Source: Leifsonia shinshuensis (lineage in GTDB: Bacteria > Actinomycetota > Actinomycetes > Actinomycetales > Microbacteriaceae). Taken from it: DNA of 64,000 bases. The translations under genes and the position numbers were made by a program. The DNA lies in assembly GCF_031456835.1 (NCBI RefSeq), contig NZ_JAVDVK010000001.1, positions 2,294,001-2,358,000 of the forward strand, written 5' to 3'. Of the stretch, positions 15,997-23,859 are shown piece by piece (within the stretch, counting starts at the first letter, position 1; each line of letters begins with the position of its first letter). The notes beneath the pieces are model-generated. The model saw nothing but the letters and a program-made list of their open reading frames with translations, made no database searches and had not been told where the DNA came from.

Positions 15997-17521
15997 GGAA
16001 GAGAGCCTCCAGGGTCAGGATCGCGATGCCGATCAGGTAGGGGATGGCGGCGTAAGGGTTGAGCTTGCGACGACGGCTCTTTGCGGGCTTGGGGGCGGGA
16101 GCGGCGGCTGCCGCCTTGGCCTCGGCCCGGGTGGCCAGCTGCGTGCGAGTCGCCAGCGCGGTCGCGGTGGTCATGCCGCCGACGGAGTCCGGGAGCGCGG
16201 GGGCCACGTGGCCCGACGGAGCGGCCGGGGTGGTGTGCTGCGCGATCTCCTCCTCGGAGCTGATCTCGCCGGGGCCGCCGGCGTAGGCGCCGGCGCGGGT
16301 GCCCCATCCACTGGCGTGCGCCATCCGGAAGAACCCGATCAGGCGGATCGGCATCAGGAAGAAGGTCGACACGATGATGAACACCGGCAGACGGAAGAAG
16401 TCGCTCGGCTTCTCGGAGAGGTGGCGGATCTGACGGATCGACATGCTGATCACCGACGACGCGACCATCAGCGCCACGACGGTGAGGATGCCGCCCTCGA
16501 TCCCGTAGGACTTCAGGAAGCCCTCGTAGAAGTTGTAGCCGCCGCCGGTGATCGAGCGGTAGATCCAGCCGCCGATGACGCCGGCGAGCATGAACGGCAG
16601 GATGATGTCCATCACGAAGAAGAACGCCAGCACCGGCGCGTGGCCGAGCATCCACGGAAGCATGCGCAGCGTGTTGTACTGGCTGCCGCGCGCCCAGCGG
16701 AGCTGCTGCTTGAAGAGCTTCTTCACCTTGAGCGGGGCGTCCGTGTAGACAAGGCTGGTGTGCTGGTAGACGGTGCGGTAGCCCTCCTTCAGCGTGAGGT
16801 TCGTCAGCGTGCGGTCGTCTGAGACCTCGAGGAACACGCCGAGGAACTTCTCGGTCATGAACTTGTCCATGACCCGCATCAGGATCGAGCGGCGGAACGC
16901 GATGGTCCGGCCGGGAAGGCAGCCGATCTGGCCGACGACGCTCTGCGCGGGCATCGAGTAGAGCGCGCGGGAGTTCTCCAGCCAGTCCGCCCAGCGGGTG
17001 ATCCAGCTGCGGGCCGGCTCCAGGATGCGCTGCTTGGTCGTGACGCCGCCGACGCGCTGGTCGGCGAACGGCTTGACCAGCTCGGCCAGGGTGCCCTCGG
17101 TCCAGATCGTGTCCGAGTCCACCAGCACCGTGATCTCGCCGGTCGACATCTTCGTCCCGATCATGACCGCGTTCCGCTTGCCCGGGATGGGCGTGTGGAC
17201 CCACCGCACGAGCGGGGCGAACTCCTCGCACACCTCCGCCAGCTCGGGGTTGGGGGCGCCGTTGATGACGACGATGATCTCGCCCGGACGCTGCTCGACC
17301 ATCCGGCCGAGCACGTCGCGGAACAGGTCGAGCGGCTCGTCGACCACGGGCACGACGACGCTGGTCGTGCCGTGGAACTCCCCGGTGTAGGCCCGGTAGC
17401 GGCGCGACATGAGCACCTTGACGATCCAGATGACCCAGATCAGGGCGGAGTAGACGGCGAAGAGATAGAACTCGGGATGGCCGCCGAGCATGTGGCGGAG
17501 TTGAAGAAGGAAGATGAACAC
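15989..17521 (-). CDS. Processive family 2 glycosyltransferase (polysaccharide synthase)
   Basis: 510 aa. N-terminal membrane span, then a GT2 domain with the processive D,D,D,QxxRW pattern: 'VVVPVVDE', 'VLVDSDTIW', 'EVSDDRTLT', 'QQLRWARG'. Four or five C-terminal spans follow, then a low-complexity cytoplasmic stretch ('AEAKAAAAAPAPKPAKSRRRK') and a last span. This architecture is that of hyaluronan/cellulose/beta-glucan synthases that make and export the chain. The GTG at 17521 has GAGAGG 8 nt upstream. Neighbouring ugd and galU supply UDP-glucuronate and UDP-glucose. The polymer is unknown. Confidence 0.9.
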   Translation of the reverse strand: MFIFLLQLRHMLGGHPEFYLFAVYSALIWVIWIVKVLMSRRYRAYTGEFHGTTSVVVPVVDEPLDLFRDVLGRMVEQRPGEIIVVINGAPNPELAEVCEEFAPLVRWVHTPIPGKRNAVMIGTKMSTGEITVLVDSDTIWTEGTLAELVKPFADQRVGGVTTKQRILEPARSWITRWADWLENSRALYSMPAQSVVGQIGCLPGRTIAFRRSILMRVMDKFMTEKFLGVFLEVSDDRTLTNLTLKEGYRTVYQHTSLVYTDAPLKVKKLFKQQLRWARGSQYNTLRMLPWMLGHAPVLAFFFVMDIILPFMLAGVIGGWIYRSITGGGYNFYEGFLKSYGIEGGILTVVALMVASSVISMSIRQIRHLSEKPSDFFRLPVFIIVSTFFLMPIRLIGFFRMAHASGWGTRAGAYAGGPGEISSEEEIAQHTTPAAPSGHVAPALPDSVGGMTTATALATRTQLATRAEAKAAAAAPAPKPAKSRRRKLNPYAAIPYLIGIAILTLEALFLV

Positions 17522-17963
17522 GGACGGGACCTCTCACTGTGGTGGGGGTGGCATCCGCAGCACTGGGGATCTGGTCGGGGTTCGGGTGAGGTCAGTTCTA
17601 CGTGAGGGTTCGAGTGACCCGCAAGAGGGGGTCGACGGGGCCGTTCCGGCGTGTCGCGGAGCGCCCTGGAGGCGCGGGTCCGTCGTCAGGCGGACAGCCG
17701 GCTGGGAGCGGTGAGAGAACGCTCAGGCCCGGCGGGGCGGATGAGAAAGGGCCGATCAACCGATCTTTGCGGCACTGCGGTGGGTGCCGGGGCGCGCATC
17801 CATGACACGCCCGGACTGCCCCGATTTTGTCCCCCGGTCGAGGGCCCGCCGCGGCCCTCCGTGAATGTTACGAACTTTTACACCCGGGACACATGCCGTT
17901 CACACGACGAAGGGGCGGCCGCCGGATCGGCGACCGCCCCTTCGAGCGATTTCGTGCGCTGCG
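17522..17963. other. Gene-free region: leader of the synthase operon plus downstream terminator
   Basis: 442 bp without a credible gene. On the minus strand a weak promoter TGTGTC-N17-TAACAT (17893-17865) would give the synthase mRNA an untranslated leader of about 340 nt rich in G/C runs. The part next to 17963 holds the terminator of the downstream-running nitroreductase gene. I could not match the leader to a known riboswitch by eye. Confidence 0.45.
17908..17944 (-). terminator. Terminator hairpin of nitroreductase gene
   Basis: Perfect 11-bp arms CGAAGGGGCGG (17908-17918) and CCGCCCCTTCG (17934-17944), starting 20 bp past the nitroreductase stop. No T-run, as is common for actinobacterial terminators. 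Confidence 0.65.
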
Positions 17964-18554
17964 TCAGTCGTTGACGACGACGATGTCCGCGAGCGGCAGG
18001 CGGGTGCGCGGTGCCTGCTCGCGCTGGCGGAGCGGCTCGGGCAGCGACTCCGCGTCCCCGACGGTGCCGAGGGCGGTGACCGAGACGGGCTCGAAGCTCT
18101 CGTCGATGTCGAACGCGCGGCGCAGGCCGTCGACGTCGAAGCCGCCCATCTGGTGCACGTGCAGGCCGTCGTGGTGGGCCTGGATGCTCAGGTGCGCGAC
18201 AGCCTGACCGAGGTCGTAGGTGGCCCAGCGGCGCTCCTTGCCCTCGGCGTCCACCAGCTCGGCGACGGCGACGATGAGGACGCCGGCGCTGCCGGCCCAC
18301 ACCTGGTTGAAGCCCATCAGGTTCGCGACGATGGCGTCGAACGCCTCGGACCCCCGACGGGCGACGATGAAGCGCCACGGCTGCGTGTTGGCGGCGGACG
18401 GCGACCAGCGCGCGGCCTCGAGGGCGGCGGTGAGCTTGTCCTCGTCGACGGGGGCGACGGGGTCGAAGGCCCGCGGGCTCCAGCGCTCGGCGAGCACGGG
18501 CAGCAGCGGGACGGAGGTCTCGGCGGTGCGGACGGGGGCGGATGCGAGGGACAT
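17964..18554 (-). CDS. Nitroreductase-family flavoprotein
   Basis: 196 aa, typical for FMN-dependent NAD(P)H nitroreductases. 'RWSPRAFDP' and 'ARWSPSAANTQPWRF' are the conserved N-terminal FMN-phosphate contacts, 'AGVLIVAVAE' the central strand, and 'YDLGQAVAHLSIQAHHDGL' the dimer helix. ATG 18554 has GGAG 5 nt upstream; the longer in-frame extension lacks support. Such enzymes reduce nitro-aromatics, quinones or enones; the physiological substrate is unknown. It stands alone between a terminator and the downstream end of the alcohol dehydrogenase gene. Confidence 0.88.
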   Translation of the reverse strand: MSLASAPVRTAETSVPLLPVLAERWSPRAFDPVAPVDEDKLTAALEAARWSPSAANTQPWRFIVARRGSEAFDAIVANLMGFNQVWAGSAGVLIVAVAELVDAEGKERRWATYDLGQAVAHLSIQAHHDGLHVHQMGGFDVDGLRRAFDIDESFEPVSVTALGTVGDAESLPEPLRQREQAPRTRLPLADIVVVND

Positions 18555-18693
18555 GGATGCTCCAGAGATGCTGATGTACAGGGGACGCGGCTCCATTGCC
18601 TGGCTATACCCATGTGAACACATCGATCCCGGACGGCATTCCCGAGTGCGCAGCTGAGCCCCCGGGCGTCGCCGACGCCCGGGGACACGGGGA

Positions 18694-19758
18694 CTATGGA
18701 CGCACGAGCGTCTTGATCGCGCGGCGCTCGTCCATGGCGGCGTAGGCCTCGGCGATCTCGTCGAGCGGCACCTCCAGGTCGAACACCTTGCCCGGCTCGA
18801 TGGCGCCGGACCACACATCCTGCAGCAGATCCTCGACGTAGTTGCGCACCGGTGCGACACCGCCGTTCACGCCGATGTTGCTCTGGAAGAGCGGACGGAC
18901 GGGCAGCTCGGGACCGCCGTTCGGCACGCCGACGTAGCCGACCATGCCGCCGGGGCGCGCCGAGCGGATCGCCTGGTCCATCGACTCCTTCGTGCCGACC
19001 GCCTCGAGCACGCAGTCCGCGCCGATCCCGTCGAACAGCTCCTTCACTGCGGCAACACCGGCGTCGCCGCGCTCGGCGACGATGTCCGTCGCGCCGAACT
19101 CGCGCGCGAGCGCCTGGCGGGACTCGTGCCGCGACATGGCGACGATGCGGGAGGCGCCGAGCCGCTTCGCGGCGAGCACCGCGCACAGACCCACGGCGCC
19201 GTCGCCGACCACGACGACCGTGCTGCCCTCTGTGACGCCGGCCGAGACGGCGGCGTGGTGGCCGGTGCCCATCACATCCGACAGCGTCAGCAGGCTCGGG
19301 ATGAGCTCGGCGCGCGGGTACTCCGGCGTCGCGACGAGGGAGCCGTCAGCGTGAGGGACCCGGACGAACTCGCCCTGGCCGCCGTCGGCGAAGCCGCCGA
19401 TGCGGTCCTTCGAACCCCACCAGCCGCCGTGCAGGCACGAGGTGCTCACGCCGTTGCGGCAGTTCACGCACGTCATGTCGCAGTCGTAGAACGGCGCGAT
19501 GACGAAGTCGCCGGGCGTGATGGTCCGGACGTTCGCGCCGACCTCCTCGACCACGCCGACGAACTCGTGGCCGATGCGGTGGGGCTCGTGCGTCGGGGTG
19601 ACGCCGCGGTAGGGCCACAGGTCGCTGCCGCAGACGCAGGCTGCGACCACGCGCACGACGGCGTCGAGGCCGTCGGATCCGGAACCGGTGAACAGGGTGG
19701 GAGTGGGGACGTCTTCGAGGCGCACATCGCGCTCTCCGTGGATGACAGCAGCACGCAT
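18694..19758 (-). CDS. Zinc-dependent alcohol dehydrogenase
   Basis: 354 aa medium-chain dehydrogenase/reductase. Catalytic zinc ligands in 'CVCGSDLWPYRG' and 'RIGHEFVG'; structural-zinc cysteines spaced as 'CDMTCVNCRNGVSTSC'; NAD(P) fold with 'VVVVGDGAVGLCAVLAAKRLGA'. It resembles MDR enzymes for aldehydes or polyols, not tdh. TAGGCT (19770-19765) lies 6 bp before the ATG with no Shine-Dalgarno, so the mRNA is probably leaderless. Confidence 0.92.
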   Translation of the reverse strand: MRAAVIHGERDVRLEDVPTPTLFTGSGSDGLDAVVRVVAACVCGSDLWPYRGVTPTHEPHRIGHEFVGVVEEVGANVRTITPGDFVIAPFYDCDMTCVNCRNGVSTSCLHGGWWGSKDRIGGFADGGQGEFVRVPHADGSLVATPEYPRAELIPSLLTLSDVMGTGHHAAVSAGVTEGSTVVVVGDGAVGLCAVLAAKRLGASRIVAMSRHESRQALAREFGATDIVAERGDAGVAAVKELFDGIGADCVLEAVGTKESMDQAIRSARPGGMVGYVGVPNGGPELPVRPLFQSNIGVNGGVAPVRNYVEDLLQDVWSGAIEPGKVFDLEVPLDEIAEAYAAMDERRAIKTLVRP

Positions 19759-19777
19759 GGTTCGAGCCTACGCGCAC

Positions 19778-19810
19778 GGAGGCGCCGCCCGATCACCGGG
19801 CGGCGCCTCC
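19778..19810 (-). terminator. Terminator hairpin downstream of clpB
   Basis: Perfect 14-bp arms GGAGGCGCCGCCCG (19778-19791) and its reverse complement (19797-19810) with a 5-nt loop, 25 bp past the clpB stop. It would also insulate the alcohol dehydrogenase start at 19758. Confidence 0.75.
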
Positions 19811-19835
19811 TGGGGGACGCTCTTCGGGGGTGTCG

Positions 19836-21989
19836 CTACTCGCGCACCGCGCCGACGGTGAGGCGGTCGGCCTCGCGGTCCAGATCGACCCGGACCAGGT
19901 CGCCGTCGCGGATCTCGCCGGCGAGCAGCGCCGTGGCGAGACGGTCCTCGATCTCGCGCTGCATGAGCCGCCGGAGCGGGCGGGCGCCGTAGATCGGGTC
20001 GTAACCGCGCTCGGCCAGCCACGCACGCGCGTCCGGAGTGACCGCCAGCTCCAGCCGGCGCTCGGTGAGCCGCTGCATCAGGTGGTCGATGCCGAGCTCG
20101 ACGATCTCGCCCAGCTCCTCCTGCGTGAGCGCGGAGAACACGACGATGTCGTCGAGACGGTTGACGAACTCCGGCTTGAAGGCCTGCCGCACCATCTGCA
20201 GCACCGCCTCCTCGCGCTCCGTCGCGTTCAGCGTCGGGTCGACCAGGTACTGGCTGCCGAGGTTCGACGTCAGGATCAGGATCGTGTTGCGGAAGTCGAC
20301 CGTGCGGCCCTGCCCGTCGGTCAGGCGACCGTCGTCGAGCACCTGCAGCAGCACGTCGAACACCTCGGGGTGCGCCTTCTCGACCTCGTCGAGGAGGATC
20401 ACCGAGTAGGGACGGCGCCGGACAGCCTCCGTCAGCTGACCGCCCTGCTCGTAACCGACATAGCCGGGAGGTGCGCCGACGAGACGCGACACGGAGAACT
20501 TCTCGCCGTACTCGCTCATGTCGATGCGGACCATGGCCTTCTCGTCGTCGAAGAGGAAGGCGGCGAGCGCCTTCGCCAGCTCCGTCTTGCCGACACCGGT
20601 CGGGCCGAGGAACAGGAACGAGCCGGTCGGGCGTCCCGGGTCCGAGATGCCCGCGCGGGTGCGGCGGACCGCATCCGCCACCGCCTGCACGGCCTTCTTC
20701 TGGCCGATGATGCGGCGGCCGAGCTCGTGCTCCAGGTGCAGCAGCTTCTCGGTCTCGCCCTGGGTGAGGCGGTCGACGGGGATGCCCGTCCAGGCCGCCA
20801 CCACCGCGGCGATGTCGTCGGCGGTGACCTGCTCGTTCACCATGCGCGGGTGGTCGTGCTCGGCCTGCTCGGCCTCCGCGAGCTCGCGCTCGATGGACGG
20901 GATGGTCTCGTACTCGATGCGGGACGCCTCCTGGTACCGGCCGTCGCGGAGCGCGAGGTCGCGCTTCGTCTTGGCTTCCTCCAGCTGCGAGCGCAGCTCG
21001 CCGACCCGGTTGAGGGACGCCTTCTCGGCGCGCCACCGGGCCTGCAGCTCCTCGAGCTGGGCCTCCTGCTCGCGCAGCCGCTCGCGCAGCTGCTCCAGGC
21101 GCTCCTTGCTGGCCTCGTCCTTCTCCTTCTTGAGGGCGAACTCCTCCAGCTTCATCCGCTCGACCTGCCGCTGCAGCGTGTCGATCTCGACCGGCGCGGA
21201 GTCGATCTCCATCTTCAGCCGCGAGGCGGCCTCGTCGATCAGGTCGATCGCCTTGTCCGGCAGCTGCCGGGCGGTGATGTAGCGGTTGGACAGGGATGCG
21301 GCTGCGACGAGCGCGGAGTCCTCGATGGTGACGCCGTGGTGCGCCTCGTACCGGCCCTTGAGGCCGCGGAGGATCGCGACGGTGTCCTCGACCGACGGCT
21401 CGCCGACGTAGACCTGCTGGAAGCGGCGCTCGAGGGCCGCATCCTTCTCGATGAACTCGCGGTACTCGTTGAGCGTGGTCGCGCCGATGAGCCGCAGCTC
21501 ACCGCGGGCCAGCATCGGCTTCAGCATGTTGGAGGCCGCGACGGACCCCTCCCCGCCGCCGGCGCCCATCAGGATGTGGAGCTCGTCCACGAACGTGATG
21601 ATCTGGCCCTCGGCGTCGTTGATCTCCTTGAGGACGGCCTTCAGCCGCTCCTCGAACTGCCCGCGGTACATCGCGCCGGCGACCAGCGCCGACAGGTCGA
21701 GCGCGACCAGCTGCTTCCCCTTGAGGGAGTCGGCCACGTCCCCCGCGACGATGCGCTGGGCGAGGCCTTCGACGACCGCCGTCTTTCCGACGCCGGGCTC
21801 GCCGATGAGCACGGGGTTGTTCTTGGTGCGACGGGTCAGCACCTGGCTGACACGACGGATCTCGGCATCCCGCCCGATCACCGGGTCGAGCTTGCCGCTC
21901 TTGGCGATCTCCGTGAGGTTCACGCCGTACTGTTCGAGTGCGCTCTTCGCCTCCTCCTGCGTGGAGGGCGCACCCTGCATGTTCGCCAT
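19836..21989 (-). CDS. clpB: ClpB-type disaggregase lacking the N-terminal domain
   Basis: 717 aa Hsp100 ATPase that pulls polypeptides out of aggregates with DnaK/DnaJ/GrpE. Walker A motifs at 63-70 ('GEPGVGKT') and 462-469 ('GPTGVGKT'), Walker B 'FVDELH' and 'LLDEVEKAH', and a coiled-coil M-domain at about 275-385 that marks ClpB rather than ClpC/ClpA. The usual 140-residue N-domain is absent: the protein begins just before D1. ATG 21989 is preferred because AAGGA precedes it by 5 nt. A HAIR element upstream puts it under HspR. Confidence 0.93.
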   Translation of the reverse strand: MANMQGAPSTQEEAKSALEQYGVNLTEIAKSGKLDPVIGRDAEIRRVSQVLTRRTKNNPVLIGEPGVGKTAVVEGLAQRIVAGDVADSLKGKQLVALDLSALVAGAMYRGQFEERLKAVLKEINDAEGQIITFVDELHILMGAGGGEGSVAASNMLKPMLARGELRLIGATTLNEYREFIEKDAALERRFQQVYVGEPSVEDTVAILRGLKGRYEAHHGVTIEDSALVAAASLSNRYITARQLPDKAIDLIDEAASRLKMEIDSAPVEIDTLQRQVERMKLEEFALKKEKDEASKERLEQLRERLREQEAQLEELQARWRAEKASLNRVGELRSQLEEAKTKRDLALRDGRYQEASRIEYETIPSIERELAEAEQAEHDHPRMVNEQVTADDIAAVVAAWTGIPVDRLTQGETEKLLHLEHELGRRIIGQKKAVQAVADAVRRTRAGISDPGRPTGSFLFLGPTGVGKTELAKALAAFLFDDEKAMVRIDMSEYGEKFSVSRLVGAPPGYVGYEQGGQLTEAVRRRPYSVILLDEVEKAHPEVFDVLLQVLDDGRLTDGQGRTVDFRNTILILTSNLGSQYLVDPTLNATEREEAVLQMVRQAFKPEFVNRLDDIVVFSALTQEELGEIVELGIDHLMQRLTERRLELAVTPDARAWLAERGYDPIYGARPLRRLMQREIEDRLATALLAGEIRDGDLVRVDLDREADRLTVGAVRE

Positions 21990-22019
21990 CTGGTTCCTTC
22001 CCATATCGTTCTGGGCAAA

Positions 22020-22040
22020 CTTGAGTCTACTAGGCTCAAC
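22020..22040 (-). promoter_or_regulatory. HAIR element (HspR operator) of clpB
   Basis: CTTGAGT-N7-GCTCAAC, matching the HAIR consensus CTTGAGT-N7-ACTCAAG at 12 of 14 positions. It lies about 30 bp upstream of the clpB start; hspR is at 38792-39205 and two similar sites precede dnaK. Confidence 0.92.
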
Positions 22041-22086
22041 TTTCAATGGCGAGGGGTAATTCCCGTTCCCGCCGGTACCGGGCCAC

Positions 22087-22141
22087 GATTTGTGCCAAAT
22101 CTTGGTTATGGCGCGCGCATAACGACGATTTGGCACAAATC
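22087..22141. repeat. Intergenic inverted repeat, family A copy 2
   Basis: Perfect arms GATTTGTGCCAAATC (22087-22101) and its reverse complement (22127-22141), the same as copy 1 at 11396-11450. The centre has an intact inner stem GTTATG...CATAAC. It lies in a divergent promoter region (clpB minus, small membrane protein plus), so it is not simply a terminator. Confidence 0.88.
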
Positions 22142-22185
22142 GCGCGAGCGAGCGAGACGCAGGGGGCGGGCGCTACTCTGTCGGA

Positions 22186-22530
22186 ATGGTGGATCCCGCC
22201 GACCTCCGCGTGGTGCTGATGGACAGCGCGACCGCCGCCACGCTCGCCCAGGTGCTGCCCCTGCTGCTCCTGACCCTCATGGTGGAGCTGCGCCGGGTGG
22301 AGGTGCACCGCCGCGGGCACAACGTCCAGATCACCCGCTTGCTGCTCGGGCTGTTCTTCATCGCGTTCGGCGCGGTGGAGACGGTGTTCGTGCTGTCGAT
22401 CGACGGCGCGTTCATCCCGTTCACCTGGAGCGACCTCATCGCCGCGCTGAGCATCTTCGCCCTGCTCGCGCTGCTGTTCGTCCTCTCGCTGCTCGACTCG
22501 CCGTCCCGCCGCAAGCGCGACGAGGCCTGA
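22186..22530 (+). CDS. Small three-helix membrane protein, function unknown
   Basis: 114 aa with three membrane helices (about residues 15-33, 50-70 and 80-104) and a basic C-terminal tail 'SRRKRDEA'. TACTCT (22174-22179) lies 6 bp before the ATG and no Shine-Dalgarno is present, so the gene is probably leaderless. It is divergent from clpB. I do not recognise the family. Confidence 0.7.
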   Translation: MVDPADLRVVLMDSATAATLAQVLPLLLLTLMVELRRVEVHRRGHNVQITRLLLGLFFIAFGAVETVFVLSIDGAFIPFTWSDLIAALSIFALLALLFVLSLLDSPSRRKRDEA

Positions 22531-22557
22531 GGGCTGCGCGCCCGGCACCGGATGCGG

Positions 22558-23139
22558 TCAGCGGCGCACCCGGTAGCGCAGGTGGAGGACGCCGTCCCCC
22601 TGGAGGATCTCGACCGGGCCGTCGAGCAGCTGCTGCGCGTCGACCGCACCGAAGTACCTCTTGCCGGAGCCGAACACGACAGGCGCGACATCCATCCGCA
22701 CCTCGTCGATGAGACCGGCCGCGAACGCCTGACCGCCGACGTCGCCGGCCGCGACCTCGACCACCCGGTCGCCGGCGATCTCCTGGGCCCTTCGGAGCGC
22801 GGGCTCGATGCCGTCCACGAACGAGAACGGCGCCTTCGCGTCCCAGCCCTCGGGCGCGGGCCGGTGCGTCACCACGACGACGTGGTCGACGCCCGCGGGA
22901 GGTGCGCCGTCCCAGCCGTCCGTCATGTCGAAGACGTGGCGGCCGACGACCGTGACACCGATCCGGTCCCAGTAGGCGCGCACGTAGTCGTGCGACACCT
23001 GCGACACCTTCAGCACGCCGCCGTCGTCGAGCGGCACGTCTCCGTTGAGCAGCCAGTCGAAGAGCGGTCCAGGCTGGTCGTCCTGGTCGGCGATGAAGCC
23101 GTCCACCGACACCGAGCTGTACATGACGACGTCTCCCAC
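22558..23139 (-). CDS. Dihydrofolate-reductase-like (RibD C-terminal-type) reductase
   Basis: 193 aa. The N-terminus 'GDVVMYSSVSVDGFIA' is the signature of the 'dihydrofolate reductase family protein' group, with 'TVVGRHVFDM', 'VVVVTHRP' and 'AAGDVGGQAFAAGLIDEVRMDVAPVV'-type segments. These fold like DHFR/RibD-C and use NADPH, but most have no known substrate. GTG 23139 restores the full family N-terminus and has GGAGG 4 nt upstream. It is divergent from the MerR gene, whose palindrome lies in the shared 93-bp gap. Confidence 0.85.
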   Translation of the reverse strand: MGDVVMYSSVSVDGFIADQDDQPGPLFDWLLNGDVPLDDGGVLKVSQVSHDYVRAYWDRIGVTVVGRHVFDMTDGWDGAPPAGVDHVVVVTHRPAPEGWDAKAPFSFVDGIEPALRRAQEIAGDRVVEVAAGDVGGQAFAAGLIDEVRMDVAPVVFGSGKRYFGAVDAQQLLDGPVEILQGDGVLHLRYRVRR

Positions 23140-23195
23140 GCTGCCTCCTCCTTCGGATACCTCACGGTAGCGGGCGGGCGGGGATCGGTCCAGCA

Positions 23196-23226
23196 CTGGT
23201 AGTGGCACTACCGGTAGTGCTACTAT
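23196..23226 (+). promoter_or_regulatory. MerR-type promoter with 16-bp perfect palindrome in a 19-bp spacer
   Basis: CTGGTA (23196-23201), 19-bp spacer, TACTAT (23221-23226). The spacer holds the perfect palindrome GCACTACCGGTAGTGC (23205-23220). Long spacers carrying a dyad are the hallmark of MerR-activated promoters. The GTG start follows the -10 box by 6 bp. Confidence 0.78.
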
Positions 23227-23232
23227 CAGCAC

Positions 23233-23859
23233 GTGCTCATCTCCGAACTCGCCGAACGCTCCGGCACTCCCGCCGCCACGATCAAGTACTACGTCCGCGA
23301 GGGGCTCCTGCCCGCGGGTGACCGCCAGGGCGGGAACCGCACGGTCTACGGCGAGCAGCACGAACGCCGCCTGCGGCTGATCCGCGCGATGCTCGAGGTG
23401 GGCAAGCTGTCCATCGCCTCGGTCAAGTCGGTGCTGGCCGCACTGGACGAACCGGATGCGCCCATCGCCCACACGTTCGACGTGGCACAGCAGGCACTGT
23501 CGCGCTCGGCGGTCCCGGACGTCTCCGAACCGTCGGACGACGCCTACGCCCGCGTCGACGCCCTGACCGCCCGCGCGGGATGGACGGACTGCGACGACAA
23601 CATCGGTCGCGGCATCGCCGCGCAGGTGATCGACGCGTTCGACAAGGCCGGCTTCCCCCTCCCCGACGACTACCTCGACCGCTACGCGGCGGCCGCGCGC
23701 ATCCACGCCGAGGCCGATCTCGGAGCCGTCGGCACCCTCCCCGATCCGTCGCGGATGACCGAGCTCATGGTCGTCGGCACGGTGCTCGGCGACACCCTCT
23801 CGCTCGGCCTGCGCCGGATCGCGCAGGCCGTCGTCACCAACGAAAGAAGACAATCGTGA
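23233..23859 (+). CDS. MerR-family transcriptional regulator
   Basis: 208 aa. MerR winged helix at residues 1-70 ('LISELAERSGTPAATIKYYVREGLLPAG', 'YGEQHERRLRLIRAM'), then a roughly 130-residue all-helical effector domain of its own type, with one cysteine ('GWTDCDDN'), unlike metal-sensing MerR tails. The GTG start follows the -10 box directly, so the mRNA is leaderless. The stop overlaps the next start (GTGA), coupling it to the membrane protein, its likely target together with itself. Confidence 0.9.
   Translation: MLISELAERSGTPAATIKYYVREGLLPAGDRQGGNRTVYGEQHERRLRLIRAMLEVGKLSIASVKSVLAALDEPDAPIAHTFDVAQQALSRSAVPDVSEPSDDAYARVDALTARAGWTDCDDNIGRGIAAQVIDAFDKAGFPLPDDYLDRYAAAARIHAEADLGAVGTLPDPSRMTELMVVGTVLGDTLSLGLRRIAQAVVTNERRQS

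Noticed and set aside
18605..18630. ATGTG-AA-CACAT dyad upstream of the nitroreductase as an operator
   Set aside because: Arms of only 5 bp and no partner site; below what I would call.
22002..22004. clpB start at ATG 22004 or further upstream to recover an N-domain
   Set aside because: Upstream codons run into the HAIR element and encode no N-domain; only 21989 has a proper Shine-Dalgarno.
19830..22712. A 960-codon open frame on the plus strand antisense to clpB, and similar long frames opposite other genes (279-1607, 12972-14522, 32774-35107)
   Set aside because: Shadow frames caused by G/C-biased third positions; products are Arg/Pro/Ala/His-rich or lack any fold, while the opposite strand encodes clear protein families.
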